The notes under the pieces: model-generated
What the model was told of the DNA's origin: nothing
The model's input: the letters and a program-made list of their open reading frames with translations, nothing else
The model's database searches: none
Assembly: GCF_041601295.1 (NCBI RefSeq)
Contig: NZ_JBFIII010000102.1
Location: 1-9,725, forward strand
Length of the DNA stretch: 9,725 nucleotides
Origin: Immundisolibacter sp.
GTDB taxonomy: Bacteria; Pseudomonadota; Gammaproteobacteria; Immundisolibacterales; Immundisolibacteraceae
Reading direction: 5' to 3'
In this document: in pieces, positions 1-6,002 of the stretch
Layout of the letters: the number at the start of each line of letters is the position of its first letter
Position numbering within the stretch: the first letter of the stretch is position 1
Translations under genes and position numbers: made by a program

Positions 1-39
1 CTTACCAAGGAAGTGCTCTACCGACTGAGCTACGTGAGC
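1..39 (-). tRNA. tRNA-Thr (GGT), 3' part cut off by left window edge
   Basis: Read on the minus strand from 39 downwards, the sequence gives a 7-nt acceptor strand GCTCACG, TA, a D-arm GCTC/GAGC, and an anticodon loop with GGT at positions 6-4. The 3' half (anticodon stem return, T-arm, acceptor return) lies outside the window. It is the third tRNA of a Tyr-Gly-Thr run, the order of E. coli tyrU-glyT-thrT, which is followed there by tufB. Confidence 0.93.
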
Positions 40-59
40 GCATCCGTCCCCGACACATA

Positions 60-133
60 TGGAGCGGGTGATGGGAATCGAACCCACGCTATCAGCTTGG
101 AAGGCTGAAGTTCTACCATTGAACTACACCCGC
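60..133 (-). tRNA. tRNA-Gly (TCC)
   Basis: A complete 74-nt cloverleaf with encoded CCA (plus-strand TGG at 60-62). Acceptor GCGGGTG pairs with CACCCGC, D-stem GTTC with GAAC, and anticodon stem TCAGC with GCTGA. The loop is CTTCCAA with anticodon TCC (plus-strand 99-101), and the T-loop is TTCGATT. It reads GGA and, by wobble, GGG. It lies 20 nt upstream of tRNA-Thr and 52 nt downstream of tRNA-Tyr, so the three are probably one precursor transcript. Confidence 0.97.
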
Positions 134-185
134 GACCGGTACCGAAAACCGCCGTCGTGAAGAGCGACTAACGGGATGATCCGAA

Positions 186-270
186 TGGTGGAGGGGGGAG
201 GATTCGAACCTCCGAAGGCTGAGCCGTCAGATTTACAGTCTGATCCCTTTGACCGCTCGGGAACCCCTCC
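186..270 (-). tRNA. tRNA-Tyr (GTA)
   Basis: An 85-nt class II tRNA with encoded CCA (plus-strand TGG at 186-188). Acceptor GGAGGGG pairs with CCCCTCC. Anticodon stem TCAGA/TCTGA encloses CTGTAAA, with anticodon GTA at plus-strand 234-236. The long variable arm expected of bacterial tRNA-Tyr is present, and the T-loop is TTCGAAT. It is the first tRNA of the Tyr-Gly-Thr run and starts about 10 nt after the predicted transcription start of the promoter at 287-315. Confidence 0.97.
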
Positions 271-572
271 AAGGAAATAGCCGTGCATTATCTTGGCCAA
301 CAACGGTGACGTCAACGACCTGACCGGTCGCATCGGCCCTCCAGCACCACGACGCATCCGGCATGTCCTCCCCAGAACAAGCGTGGACGAGCTCCCGATA
401 CGGCACCACACGGGCCAGGAGCCGAAAATCGTCCTTTGAAAATCCAGACCAGCGCCGGGTCACCGCGCCATCTGCGCAGCGCCCATACCTCAAAACCCGG
501 CGCGGGCGATCACACGCGATCGCGCGAAACTGCACGAGTACGAGGGCAGAACACCGACTTGAATGCCAACTG
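271..572. other. 302-bp gap between tRNA-Gly(CCC) and the tRNA cluster; no supported gene
   Basis: Apart from the tRNA promoter at 287-315, I find no gene. Open frames cross this stretch on both strands but have no recognisable product; the minus-strand one runs into tRNA-Tyr and through the promoter. E. coli has an additional tRNA-Thr (thrU) ahead of tyrU, but no T-loop-like GTTCGA element is visible here. A small minus-strand hairpin, CCCG-CGC-CGGG followed by TTTT (plus-strand 492-506), is a weak terminator candidate for tRNA-Gly(CCC). Confidence 0.6.
287..315 (-). promoter_or_regulatory. Sigma-70 promoter for the tRNA-Tyr-Gly-Thr cluster
   Basis: On the minus strand, TTGACG (plus-strand 310-315) and GATAAT (287-292) are separated by exactly 17 bp. 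Each hexamer is one mismatch from consensus. The bases after the -10 box are GCACGGC, a GC-rich discriminator of the kind associated with stringent control of stable-RNA promoters. Transcription would start near 280, leaving a leader of about 10 nt before tRNA-Tyr. Stringent regulation is inferred from the discriminator only. Confidence 0.8.
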
Positions 573-646
573 TGGAGCGGGTGAAGGGAATCGAACCCTC
601 ACTGAGAGCATGGGAAGCTCCCGTTCTACCATTGAACTACACCCGC
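573..646 (-). tRNA. tRNA-Gly (CCC)
   Basis: A complete 74-nt tRNA with encoded CCA (plus-strand TGG at 573-575). Acceptor GCGGGTG pairs with CACCCGC, and anticodon stem GGAGC with GCTCT (one G-U). The loop is TTCCCAT with anticodon CCC at plus-strand 612-614, and the T-loop is TTCGATT. Its first 24 nt match the Gly(TCC) tRNA 440 bp away exactly; the two differ mainly in the anticodon arm and variable loop. It reads GGG, a codon the TCC isoacceptor can also read by wobble. It has its own candidate promoter and is separated from the other tRNAs by 302 bp. Confidence 0.96.
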
Positions 647-657
647 TTATGGCCTTC

Positions 658-687
658 ATTCTAGCTACCGGCTTCAAAGGCCGGCAA
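658..687 (-). promoter_or_regulatory. Candidate sigma-70 promoter for tRNA-Gly(CCC)
   Basis: On the minus strand, TTGCCG (plus-strand 682-687) and TAGAAT (658-663) are 18 bp apart. Transcription would start about 5 nt before the tRNA. The -10 box is one mismatch from consensus and the -35 box two. A 5-bp hairpin (CCGGC 668-672 with GCCGG 680-684) fills the spacer and touches the -35 box. Read-through from the asmA-like gene, which ends at 734, is an alternative or additional source. Confidence 0.5.
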
Positions 688-733
688 GCGCGCGCCGCGC
701 ATACGCCCGATCAACCGGTGGCAGATTACCGGG

Positions 734-2866
734 TCAGCGCCCCAACAAGCCACGCAACAACGCCTTGCCACGCTGCTCGCGCTCGGAGTCACCGGCTTTG
801 GGAGCGAGCTTCTCCTGCAAGCGCCGCATGGTCTCGTCACCCGCCGCCAGCTGCGGACGAACTTTAAAATCGCCTGGCCGTCCGGTCACCCGCAGCCGCA
901 CCGGTGCTTCCTTGACGACATCGGGCTCGCCGTCGCCACCACGACGAAGTGCCGCGGTCCGTAAGCGGTAATCCACTTCAGAGGTCGGCAAGTCCAGCGA
1001 GCCGGCGCCTCGCAGCTGATAGAACTGACCAGGCTGATGCCGTTGTTGCTCCAAGAACAGGTCATCGCTGTGCCACACACCGGCACGGACCTTGCCGCTG
1101 ACCCGCAGAACGGAAAACCGTGTGTCGGGACTCAGGTCGCATTCGGGGCCAGCCTTGCCACGCAGACTGGCAATCTTGACACGCGCCTGACAAATATCGC
1201 GGTCGGCGTTGATGCCCTTGAGTACGCCGTCGCTACCATCGAGGCGCAGCGTACCGTTGAGGCTCCGCAGCAACGCCGCGCCTGTGGCAGCGGCGGCTGT
1301 CCCCTCGATCCCCAAGGTAAACCGGCCTTGAACTGCGTCCTTGCCAGCAATGTCCAGCAGCATCGGACCCGCCGCCACGTCGGTGGCAGCCAGCTTTAGG
1401 TTCAGCACCGGATCGGCTCCCCGCGCGTCGAGTCCCAAACTGGCGTCGAGAGCGCCGCCATAAAAGCTCGCCCTGGCCGGCTGCAACGCCAGTCTTCCGG
1501 CACCGCCACTCACCTGGACAAACACACGATCCAGCCTTGCCCCGCGCGCCGTCAACGCGCCCAGATTAACCGTTCCGGCAACCCGTATCTGGGCCAGGCG
1601 CTTGAGAAATTCCTCCGGCGAGGCAGCGACGGGGAAATTCGGCACCTCATCGTCGGGCACCACTTGTGGCGACTCCGACTCCGGGAGTGGCGTCACCGCC
1701 GTTTGCGACGGCGCATAACGGTCAGCATTGATGCTGTCGCCCTCAAGTGCAAAGCTCAGTTTCGGATCCTCATAGTCGGTAAGGGATGCGGTGCCGTGCC
1801 ACTGACTGTCATCGACGCTCAGGGCAAACTTCGCCAGCTTCAACTGCACGGCGCTGGCGCTCAGCTCGACATCTCCAGCGACACGCTTCAAAACGGCGGG
1901 GTCCGTCGTGACCAGCGTCACCCCAAAGTAAGCGGCCAAGGCCCGCGCATCGAGCCGCACCAGTTGGAGCTGCGCACCCAGAACCGGCGCATCCTTGGCC
2001 CGCGCGACCGTCAGTTCGCCCTGTACTTGCAGCGGTGCCGCATCAAGCACCAGTTGGCGTAAGCGCAGCCGGCTCTGCGCCGGGTCGAAACTGGCCGCCG
2101 AGGCCAGACGCAGCGCTAGCGCCTGCTGCAACGGCGCACCACTCAATTCGGCCTCCAGGCGCAGCCCCGAACCGTGCCAGATGCCATCGCCGTCCCGCTG
2201 TAGCGTGGCGGACAAGTCCAACCGGGCGCTGCGTAACGGATCGCCCATATCCAAGGTGGCGCTGGCGGCCACGGGGATCGGACCGCTGGGTTCAAGGTTA
2301 CCCAGCGTGAAATCGAGCCCGCGGGCCCGCACCCAGCGCCCGCTGCGATGGTCGGTCCACAGGATGTCGCCCGCGCGAACGGACACCTCGCCAACGCCGA
2401 TCCGGCCGGCGATGCCATCTTGCGCCCTGCCCACGCCGGGCGCGGTCGCCGGTACTTCAGGCGAGTCTGGCAGCAAGTCAGCCCAATTGCGGGCACCGTT
2501 CTGGTCCACGGTCAGCCGCAGCAACGGCTGATCGACCCTCACGTTCGCGATCGCAAGCCGCCCGCGCAACAACGGCCACAGCTTCAGCGTGGCCCGCGCA
2601 CCCGTTACGCTGGCAAAAGGCTCGGGATCAAAACCGGCGGCATCGGCCAGGCTCAGGCGAGGCAGCACAATCGCCGGGCGCGGCAACAGCGTGAGGCGGA
2701 TGTCGCCCTCAATGGTCAATTCCCTGCCAGTGTGCGAACGGGCAGCAATGATCAGCATGCTGCGCAGGGTTTCGCTGTCCACCAGCCGCGGCAACAGCGC
2801 CGCGGCCGCCACCAGGCCGCCGAGCAGGAACCCGACGCTAAGCAGCAATCGTCGACGTGCCTTCAT
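734..2866 (-). CDS. asmA: AsmA family envelope protein
   Basis: A 710-aa protein starting MKARRRLLLSVG. Residues 6-26 or so form one hydrophobic segment preceded by basic residues, giving a single inner-membrane anchor with the remainder in the periplasm. The rest consists of long alternating beta-strand-like stretches, typical of AsmA/TamB-like proteins that are thought to form a lipid-conducting groove between inner and outer membranes. The N-terminal segment with GRELTIEGDIRLTLLPRP and a C-terminal LRSLNGTLRLDGSDGVLKGI stretch match the family pattern. E. coli AsmA has 617 aa, so this copy is somewhat long. An ATG 57 bp further upstream would overlap pgeF and only prefixes a non-signal-like segment, so I chose the ATG at 2866. 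The ribosome-binding site is weak (GGAT about 12 nt upstream). It lies 17 bp downstream of pgeF and is probably last in the rluD-pgeF-asmA operon. Family assignment is firm; substrate unknown. Confidence 0.88.
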   Translation of the reverse strand: MKARRRLLLSVGFLLGGLVAAAALLPRLVDSETLRSMLIIAARSHTGRELTIEGDIRLTLLPRPAIVLPRLSLADAAGFDPEPFASVTGARATLKLWPLLRGRLAIANVRVDQPLLRLTVDQNGARNWADLLPDSPEVPATAPGVGRAQDGIAGRIGVGEVSVRAGDILWTDHRSGRWVRARGLDFTLGNLEPSGPIPVAASATLDMGDPLRSARLDLSATLQRDGDGIWHGSGLRLEAELSGAPLQQALALRLASAASFDPAQSRLRLRQLVLDAAPLQVQGELTVARAKDAPVLGAQLQLVRLDARALAAYFGVTLVTTDPAVLKRVAGDVELSASAVQLKLAKFALSVDDSQWHGTASLTDYEDPKLSFALEGDSINADRYAPSQTAVTPLPESESPQVVPDDEVPNFPVAASPEEFLKRLAQIRVAGTVNLGALTARGARLDRVFVQVSGGAGRLALQPARASFYGGALDASLGLDARGADPVLNLKLAATDVAAGPMLLDIAGKDAVQGRFTLGIEGTAAAATGAALLRSLNGTLRLDGSDGVLKGINADRDICQARVKIASLRGKAGPECDLSPDTRFSVLRVSGKVRAGVWHSDDLFLEQQRHQPGQFYQLRGAGSLDLPTSEVDYRLRTAALRRGGDGEPDVVKEAPVRLRVTGRPGDFKVRPQLAAGDETMRRLQEKLAPKAGDSEREQRGKALLRGLLGR

Positions 2867-2883
2867 CGGGTCAGTGTATCCAA

Positions 2884-3627
2884 TCAAACGACCCGCCAGA
2901 TCAGGCTGGCCATGCGTCCGCAAACACCGTCACGCCGATAGGAGTAAAACCGCTCAGGATCCGTGACAGTGCACTGGCCTCCCCCATGCACCCGGACGAC
3001 ATTGACCGCAGCCAGTGAACGGCGCGTCAGACCGCACAAGTCACCGAACCAGCGGCCACCGGTGCCCGGAGTGAAGCAGGCAGCCGAGCCTGGGTCGACT
3101 GCCAGAAATGCCTGCCGCACTTCGTCTCCGATCTCGAATGCGGCCGGGCCGATGGCCGGACCAAGCCAGGCGCTGATCGCCATCGGCGGAGCCGTGAAGC
3201 GCGCCACGGCGCGGCTGACTATGCCGGCAACCAGGCCGCGCCAGCCGCAATGCACAGCGGCAATCTCGCGGCCATCGTCACTGCACAACAGCAGCGGCAA
3301 ACAATCGGCGGTCAATACCACGCACACCTGGCCAGGCACATGGGCGTAACGAGCGTCGGCGGGAGCGCCGACCGGGTCAGCAACTCCAGCGACACAATTA
3401 CCGTGCCGCTGCGCCAGCCATAACGGCGATGCCGGCAAGTCAAGCGCGTGCTCCAAACGGCTCCGATTGGCGACCACGGCCTGTGACACGTCACCGACGT
3501 GATCACCAAGGTTGAAGCTGCCATAAGCGCCCTGGCTGAACCCGCCGTGACGCGTGGTGCTGGCGGCGCGCACGCCGCTCGGCAGCGGCCAGTCGGGCCT
3601 GAAACAACCGGATTCAGGCCTCGGCAT
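2884..3627 (-). CDS. pgeF: PgeF/YfiH family peptidoglycan editing factor (multicopper-oxidase-like fold)
   Basis: A 247-aa protein aligning along its whole length with E. coli YfiH (243 aa). The predicted metal-ligand motifs are intact: Q-R-H at His75, TADCLP at Cys109 and AVHCGWRG at His126. Also present are STTRHGGFS, NLGDHVGD, AWLGPAIGP and a C-terminal FYSYRRDGVCGRMAS. In E. coli this cytoplasmic protein prevents L-Ser replacing L-Ala in the peptidoglycan stem peptide. Family members have also been described as laccase-like or as purine nucleoside phosphorylases, so the exact reaction is not settled by homology. The alanine of E. coli AVHAGWRG is a cysteine here. The start overlaps the end of rluD by 14 bp, and a good GAGGA site lies inside rluD, indicating translational coupling. 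The rluD-yfiH order is that of E. coli. Confidence 0.93.
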   Translation of the reverse strand: MPRPESGCFRPDWPLPSGVRAASTTRHGGFSQGAYGSFNLGDHVGDVSQAVVANRSRLEHALDLPASPLWLAQRHGNCVAGVADPVGAPADARYAHVPGQVCVVLTADCLPLLLCSDDGREIAAVHCGWRGLVAGIVSRAVARFTAPPMAISAWLGPAIGPAAFEIGDEVRQAFLAVDPGSAACFTPGTGGRWFGDLCGLTRRSLAAVNVVRVHGGGQCTVTDPERFYSYRRDGVCGRMASLIWRVV

Positions 3628-4570
3628 CGATCATGTCCTCGTGCATCACCGCGATCAGGGCTGCCAGATCGGACGGTAGTGGCGCTGTCAGTTCCAAGGG
3701 CCGGCCAGTGATGGGGTGCGCCAGCTGCAAACAGGCGGCGTGCAGCGCCTGGCGCCGAAATCCGGCCAGCGCTTGCGCCAGCTCTCGGTTGGCACCCGCC
3801 GGCATGCGCAGGCGGGTGTAGGTCGGGTCGCCAACCACGGCGAAACCGATGCTCGCCAGATGCACGCGAATCTGGTGCGTACGACCGGTCTCCAGCATTA
3901 CCCGCAGCAGCGTGTGCTGCCGGAATCGCTGGGCGACCCGGTAGTGCGTCACCGCCTCGCGTCCACCGGGACTGACCGCCATGCGCGTACGGTCAGTGCG
4001 GTGACGACCAATCGGCGCGTCCACCGAGCCCCCGGCGATCATCTGACCCTGCACCAGGGCGAGGTATTCACGATGAATCTCGCGCGCAGCGAGCTGCTCC
4101 ACCAACCGCTTGTGCGCTGGCAGCGAACGCGCCACTAGGAGCAAGCCGCTGGTGTCCTTGTCCAGACGATGCACAATGCCGGCCCGTGGCACACCCTGTA
4201 GCGTCGAATCGAAGTGCAGTAACGCGTTCATCAGTGTGCCGGCCGGGTTTCCCGCGCCCGGATGCACGACCAGCCCGGCGGGCTTGTTGACCACCAACAG
4301 CTCAGCATCCTGGTACACCAGATCAAGATCGATCGCCTCAGCCGCTGCCACCTCGGCAGGCCGCAGATCGGGCATCTGCACACCAACTTGTTCGCCGCCG
4401 CGCAGGCGCGCGCGCGGCGCCAATGTGACCCCATCCACGGCGACCAGCCCGGCGCGTATCCATTCCTGCAGGCGGCTTCGTGAATAATCCGGCAACAGTC
4501 GGGCCAAGGCCTGATCAAGCCTTTGGCCAGCCCATTCGGGCGGTATTTGATATAGTTCGAGCGCTTTCAC
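3614..4570 (-). CDS. rluD: 23S rRNA pseudouridine synthase RluD
   Basis: A 318-aa protein of the RluA/RluD family. An N-terminal S4 RNA-binding domain (about residues 15-65, with GQRLDQALARLLPDYSRSRL) precedes the catalytic domain. The latter has NKPAGLVVHPGAG (95-107), GIVHRLDKDTSG (131-142) with the nucleophilic aspartate Asp137, and LETGRTHQIRVH. E. coli RluD (326 aa) makes pseudouridines 1911, 1915 and 1917 in helix 69 of 23S rRNA and is needed for normal ribosome assembly. The S4 domain, length and genomic context favour RluD over RluA or RluC. The start codon is GTG (4570); an in-frame TGA lies 18-20 nt upstream with no ATG between, so GTG is the best choice. The gene is divergent from bamD across 45 bp, as in E. 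coli, and overlaps pgeF downstream. Confidence 0.94.
   Translation of the reverse strand: MKALELYQIPPEWAGQRLDQALARLLPDYSRSRLQEWIRAGLVAVDGVTLAPRARLRGGEQVGVQMPDLRPAEVAAAEAIDLDLVYQDAELLVVNKPAGLVVHPGAGNPAGTLMNALLHFDSTLQGVPRAGIVHRLDKDTSGLLLVARSLPAHKRLVEQLAAREIHREYLALVQGQMIAGGSVDAPIGRHRTDRTRMAVSPGGREAVTHYRVAQRFRQHTLLRVMLETGRTHQIRVHLASIGFAVVGDPTYTRLRMPAGANRELAQALAGFRRQALHAACLQLAHPITGRPLELTAPLPSDLAALIAVMHEDMIDAEA
3636..3640 (-). promoter_or_regulatory. Ribosome-binding site of pgeF inside rluD
   Basis: GAGGA on the minus strand, 8 nt before the ATG at 3627. It lies within the last codons of rluD and supports this start over other in-frame options. Confidence 0.7.
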
Positions 4571-4615
4571 GACTGCCCCGTATGTCCTTCACACATTACT
4601 CAATTGGGCGCAGCA
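4571..4615. promoter_or_regulatory. 45-bp divergent intergenic region between rluD and bamD
   Basis: Only 45 bp separate the rluD GTG from the chosen bamD ATG. That is too short for two independent non-overlapping promoters plus leaders, so at least one promoter must overlap the coding sequence of the opposite gene. I see no convincing -35/-10 pair. A TATAGT at 4550-4555 inside rluD could serve as a bamD -10 box but lacks a good -35. Confidence 0.45.
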
Positions 4616-5443
4616 ATGTCACCGCCTCGAGAACCGCCTGTGCCTGTGTCACTCCGTGCCGGTCTACGTCTTTGCTGTCTTGTACTGCTGGCGACTGTGG
4701 CCGCCTGCGGCGGCGAACCAGCCACGAAAAAAAGCGACGACCGCACCGAAGGCTGGTCGGTCGACAAGCTGTACCAGGAGGCACGCAAGGCCACCCTGGA
4801 CGGTGGCTACGTGGAGGCCATCGATCTGTACGAGAAACTGGAAGCCCGCTATCCGTATGGCGCCTACGCTCAGCAGGCGCTGATCGACGTCGCCTATTCG
4901 TACTACAAAAACGGCGATGCCGAGTTGTCAATCGAGGCAGCCGACCGCTTTATGCGCCTGTATCCGCTGCATCCGAATGTCGAGTATGCCTACTACTTGA
5001 AGGGCCTGGTGCACTTTCGGCGTGAGGTCTCCATCCTGGAGAAGTGGTTGCCCCAGAACATCGCCGCCCGTGACGTAAGTAACGCGCGGCTGGCGTTCGA
5101 CGATTTCGGCCAGTTGCTGCGCAGTTTCCCGGACAGCCGCTACGCCCCCGATGCCCGTCAACGCATGGTGTATCTGCGCAACCAGATGGCCGAGCAGGAC
5201 ATCCTTGTGGCGCGCTATTACATGACACGTGGCGCCTATCTTGCGGTTGCCAACCGCGCTCGCCACGTTGTCGAAACCTATCCGCGCAGCCAATTCACAC
5301 CCGAAGCCCTTGAACTGATGGTCACCGCGTACCGTATCCTTGGCCTGAACTCCCAGGCCGGCGACGCCCTGCGCGTGCTGAACCTGAATTACCCCAGCCA
5401 CCCGGCCACCGAGCGCGCCGGCAAGCTGGCCGTGCTGCAGTAA
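4616..5443 (+). CDS. bamD: Outer membrane protein assembly factor BamD (lipoprotein)
   Basis: A 275-aa protein from the ATG at 4616. Residues 13-30 are a hydrophobic lipoprotein signal ending in a VAAC lipobox, so Cys31 would be lipidated and the mature protein held on the inner face of the outer membrane. The mature part is a TPR solenoid: LYQEARKATLDGGYVEAIDL, KLEARYPYGAYAQQA, YSYYKNGDAELSIEAADRF, RLYPLHPNVEYAYYLKGL, then LLRSFPDSRYAPDARQRM and YYMTRGAYLAVANRARHVVE. These follow E. coli BamD (YfiO, 245 aa) closely. BamD is the essential partner of BamA and recognises beta-barrel substrates. The start is uncertain: a TTG at 4604 and GTGs at 4640 and 4646 are in frame, and no strong ribosome-binding site precedes any of them; all keep the lipobox. 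Divergent from rluD; the next gene begins 31 bp downstream. Confidence 0.94.
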   Translation: MSPPREPPVPVSLRAGLRLCCLVLLATVAACGGEPATKKSDDRTEGWSVDKLYQEARKATLDGGYVEAIDLYEKLEARYPYGAYAQQALIDVAYSYYKNGDAELSIEAADRFMRLYPLHPNVEYAYYLKGLVHFRREVSILEKWLPQNIAARDVSNARLAFDDFGQLLRSFPDSRYAPDARQRMVYLRNQMAEQDILVARYYMTRGAYLAVANRARHVVETYPRSQFTPEALELMVTAYRILGLNSQAGDALRVLNLNYPSHPATERAGKLAVLQ

Positions 5444-5459
5444 CACCGCCCGTCACGGC

Positions 5460-5465
5460 GAGGAG
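5460..5465 (+). promoter_or_regulatory. Ribosome-binding site of the nitroreductase-family gene
   Basis: GAGGAG with 9 nt to the ATG at 5475. It is the best Shine-Dalgarno match on the plus strand of this window and fixes the start of the nitroreductase-like gene. Confidence 0.75.
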
Positions 5466-5474
5466 CAAGCCACT

Positions 5475-5996
5475 ATGTGGGACTTTTTCCAAACCGTTCG
5501 TCACCGCCACTCGGTACGCCGCTACCAGACCGACATGCCGGTGGAGCCGGAAAAACTGCACGCCATTCTGGAAGCGGTATCGACCGCCCCATCGGCCGGC
5601 GATCTTCAGTCCTATCATGTCTACGTGCTGACCACGCCCGCCGCGCGCAGGCGCCTGCAGGACGCCGCTCCCGACCAGACCTTCATAACCGAAGCGCCGC
5701 TGGCGCTGGTGTTCTGTGCCGATCGCGAGCGCCCAAGAGAACGCTTCGGCGCCCGCGGCTGCGATCTTTTTGCCACCCAGGACGCCACCATCGCCGCCGC
5801 TTTCGCCCAATTGGCGGCGGTGGCGGCGGGCTTGGCCTCGGCCTGGATCGGCCGCTTCGACCGCGATCAGGTCTGCGCCCAGCTGGAATTGGCGCCGCAC
5901 CTGGACCCGGTCGCCGTTATCAGCGTGGGCTATCCCGCGGAGTTGCCGGCCCCGACGCCAAGACGGCGGCTCGACGAGGTGGTGACCCGGCTGTAG
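5475..5996 (+). CDS. Nitroreductase-family FMN protein
   Basis: A 173-aa cytoplasmic protein. The start of the nitroreductase fold is clear: VRHRHSVRRY (residues 8-17) carries the arginine/serine FMN-phosphate contacts, and APSAGDLQSYHVYVL (38-52) the flavin-contacting loop. A long alanine-rich helix (about 102-123, QDATIAAAFAQLAAVAAG) leads into the GLASAWIG segment, and VISVGYPAE (148-156) is the usual late motif. Members are homodimers that reduce nitroaromatics, quinones or flavins with NAD(P)H; some have specialised roles. At 173 aa it is at the short end of the family and may lack a substrate-capping insertion. It follows bamD by 31 bp and is 6 bp ahead of the BisC-like gene, so the two are probably co-translated. 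Family is confident; the physiological substrate cannot be read from sequence. Confidence 0.88.
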   Translation: MWDFFQTVRHRHSVRRYQTDMPVEPEKLHAILEAVSTAPSAGDLQSYHVYVLTTPAARRRLQDAAPDQTFITEAPLALVFCADRERPRERFGARGCDLFATQDATIAAAFAQLAAVAAGLASAWIGRFDRDQVCAQLELAPHLDPVAVISVGYPAELPAPTPRRRLDEVVTRL

Positions 5997-6002
5997 GGTG
6001 TT

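Noticed and set aside
492..530. GATCGC-containing inverted repeat (GCGATC-6 nt-GATCGC, on either strand around 507-524) and nearby CCCG/CGGG hairpin as a possible small RNA or attachment site
   Set aside because: Stems are short, no promoter or duplicated target is visible, and GC-rich DNA yields such repeats by chance. There is no integrase or direct repeat of a tRNA 3' end to support an attachment site.
233..535. 100-codon minus-strand frame in the gap upstream of the tRNA cluster
   Set aside because: It runs through the near-consensus tRNA promoter and into tRNA-Tyr, and its product has no recognisable motif. A degraded gene cannot be fully excluded.
2348..2941. Long plus-strand frames over the asmA-like gene (also 1037-1399, 1664-2062, 1995-2531)
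   Set aside because: They are antisense shadows of a gene with a membrane anchor and AsmA-type repeats; translations are low-complexity Arg/Gln/Pro-rich.
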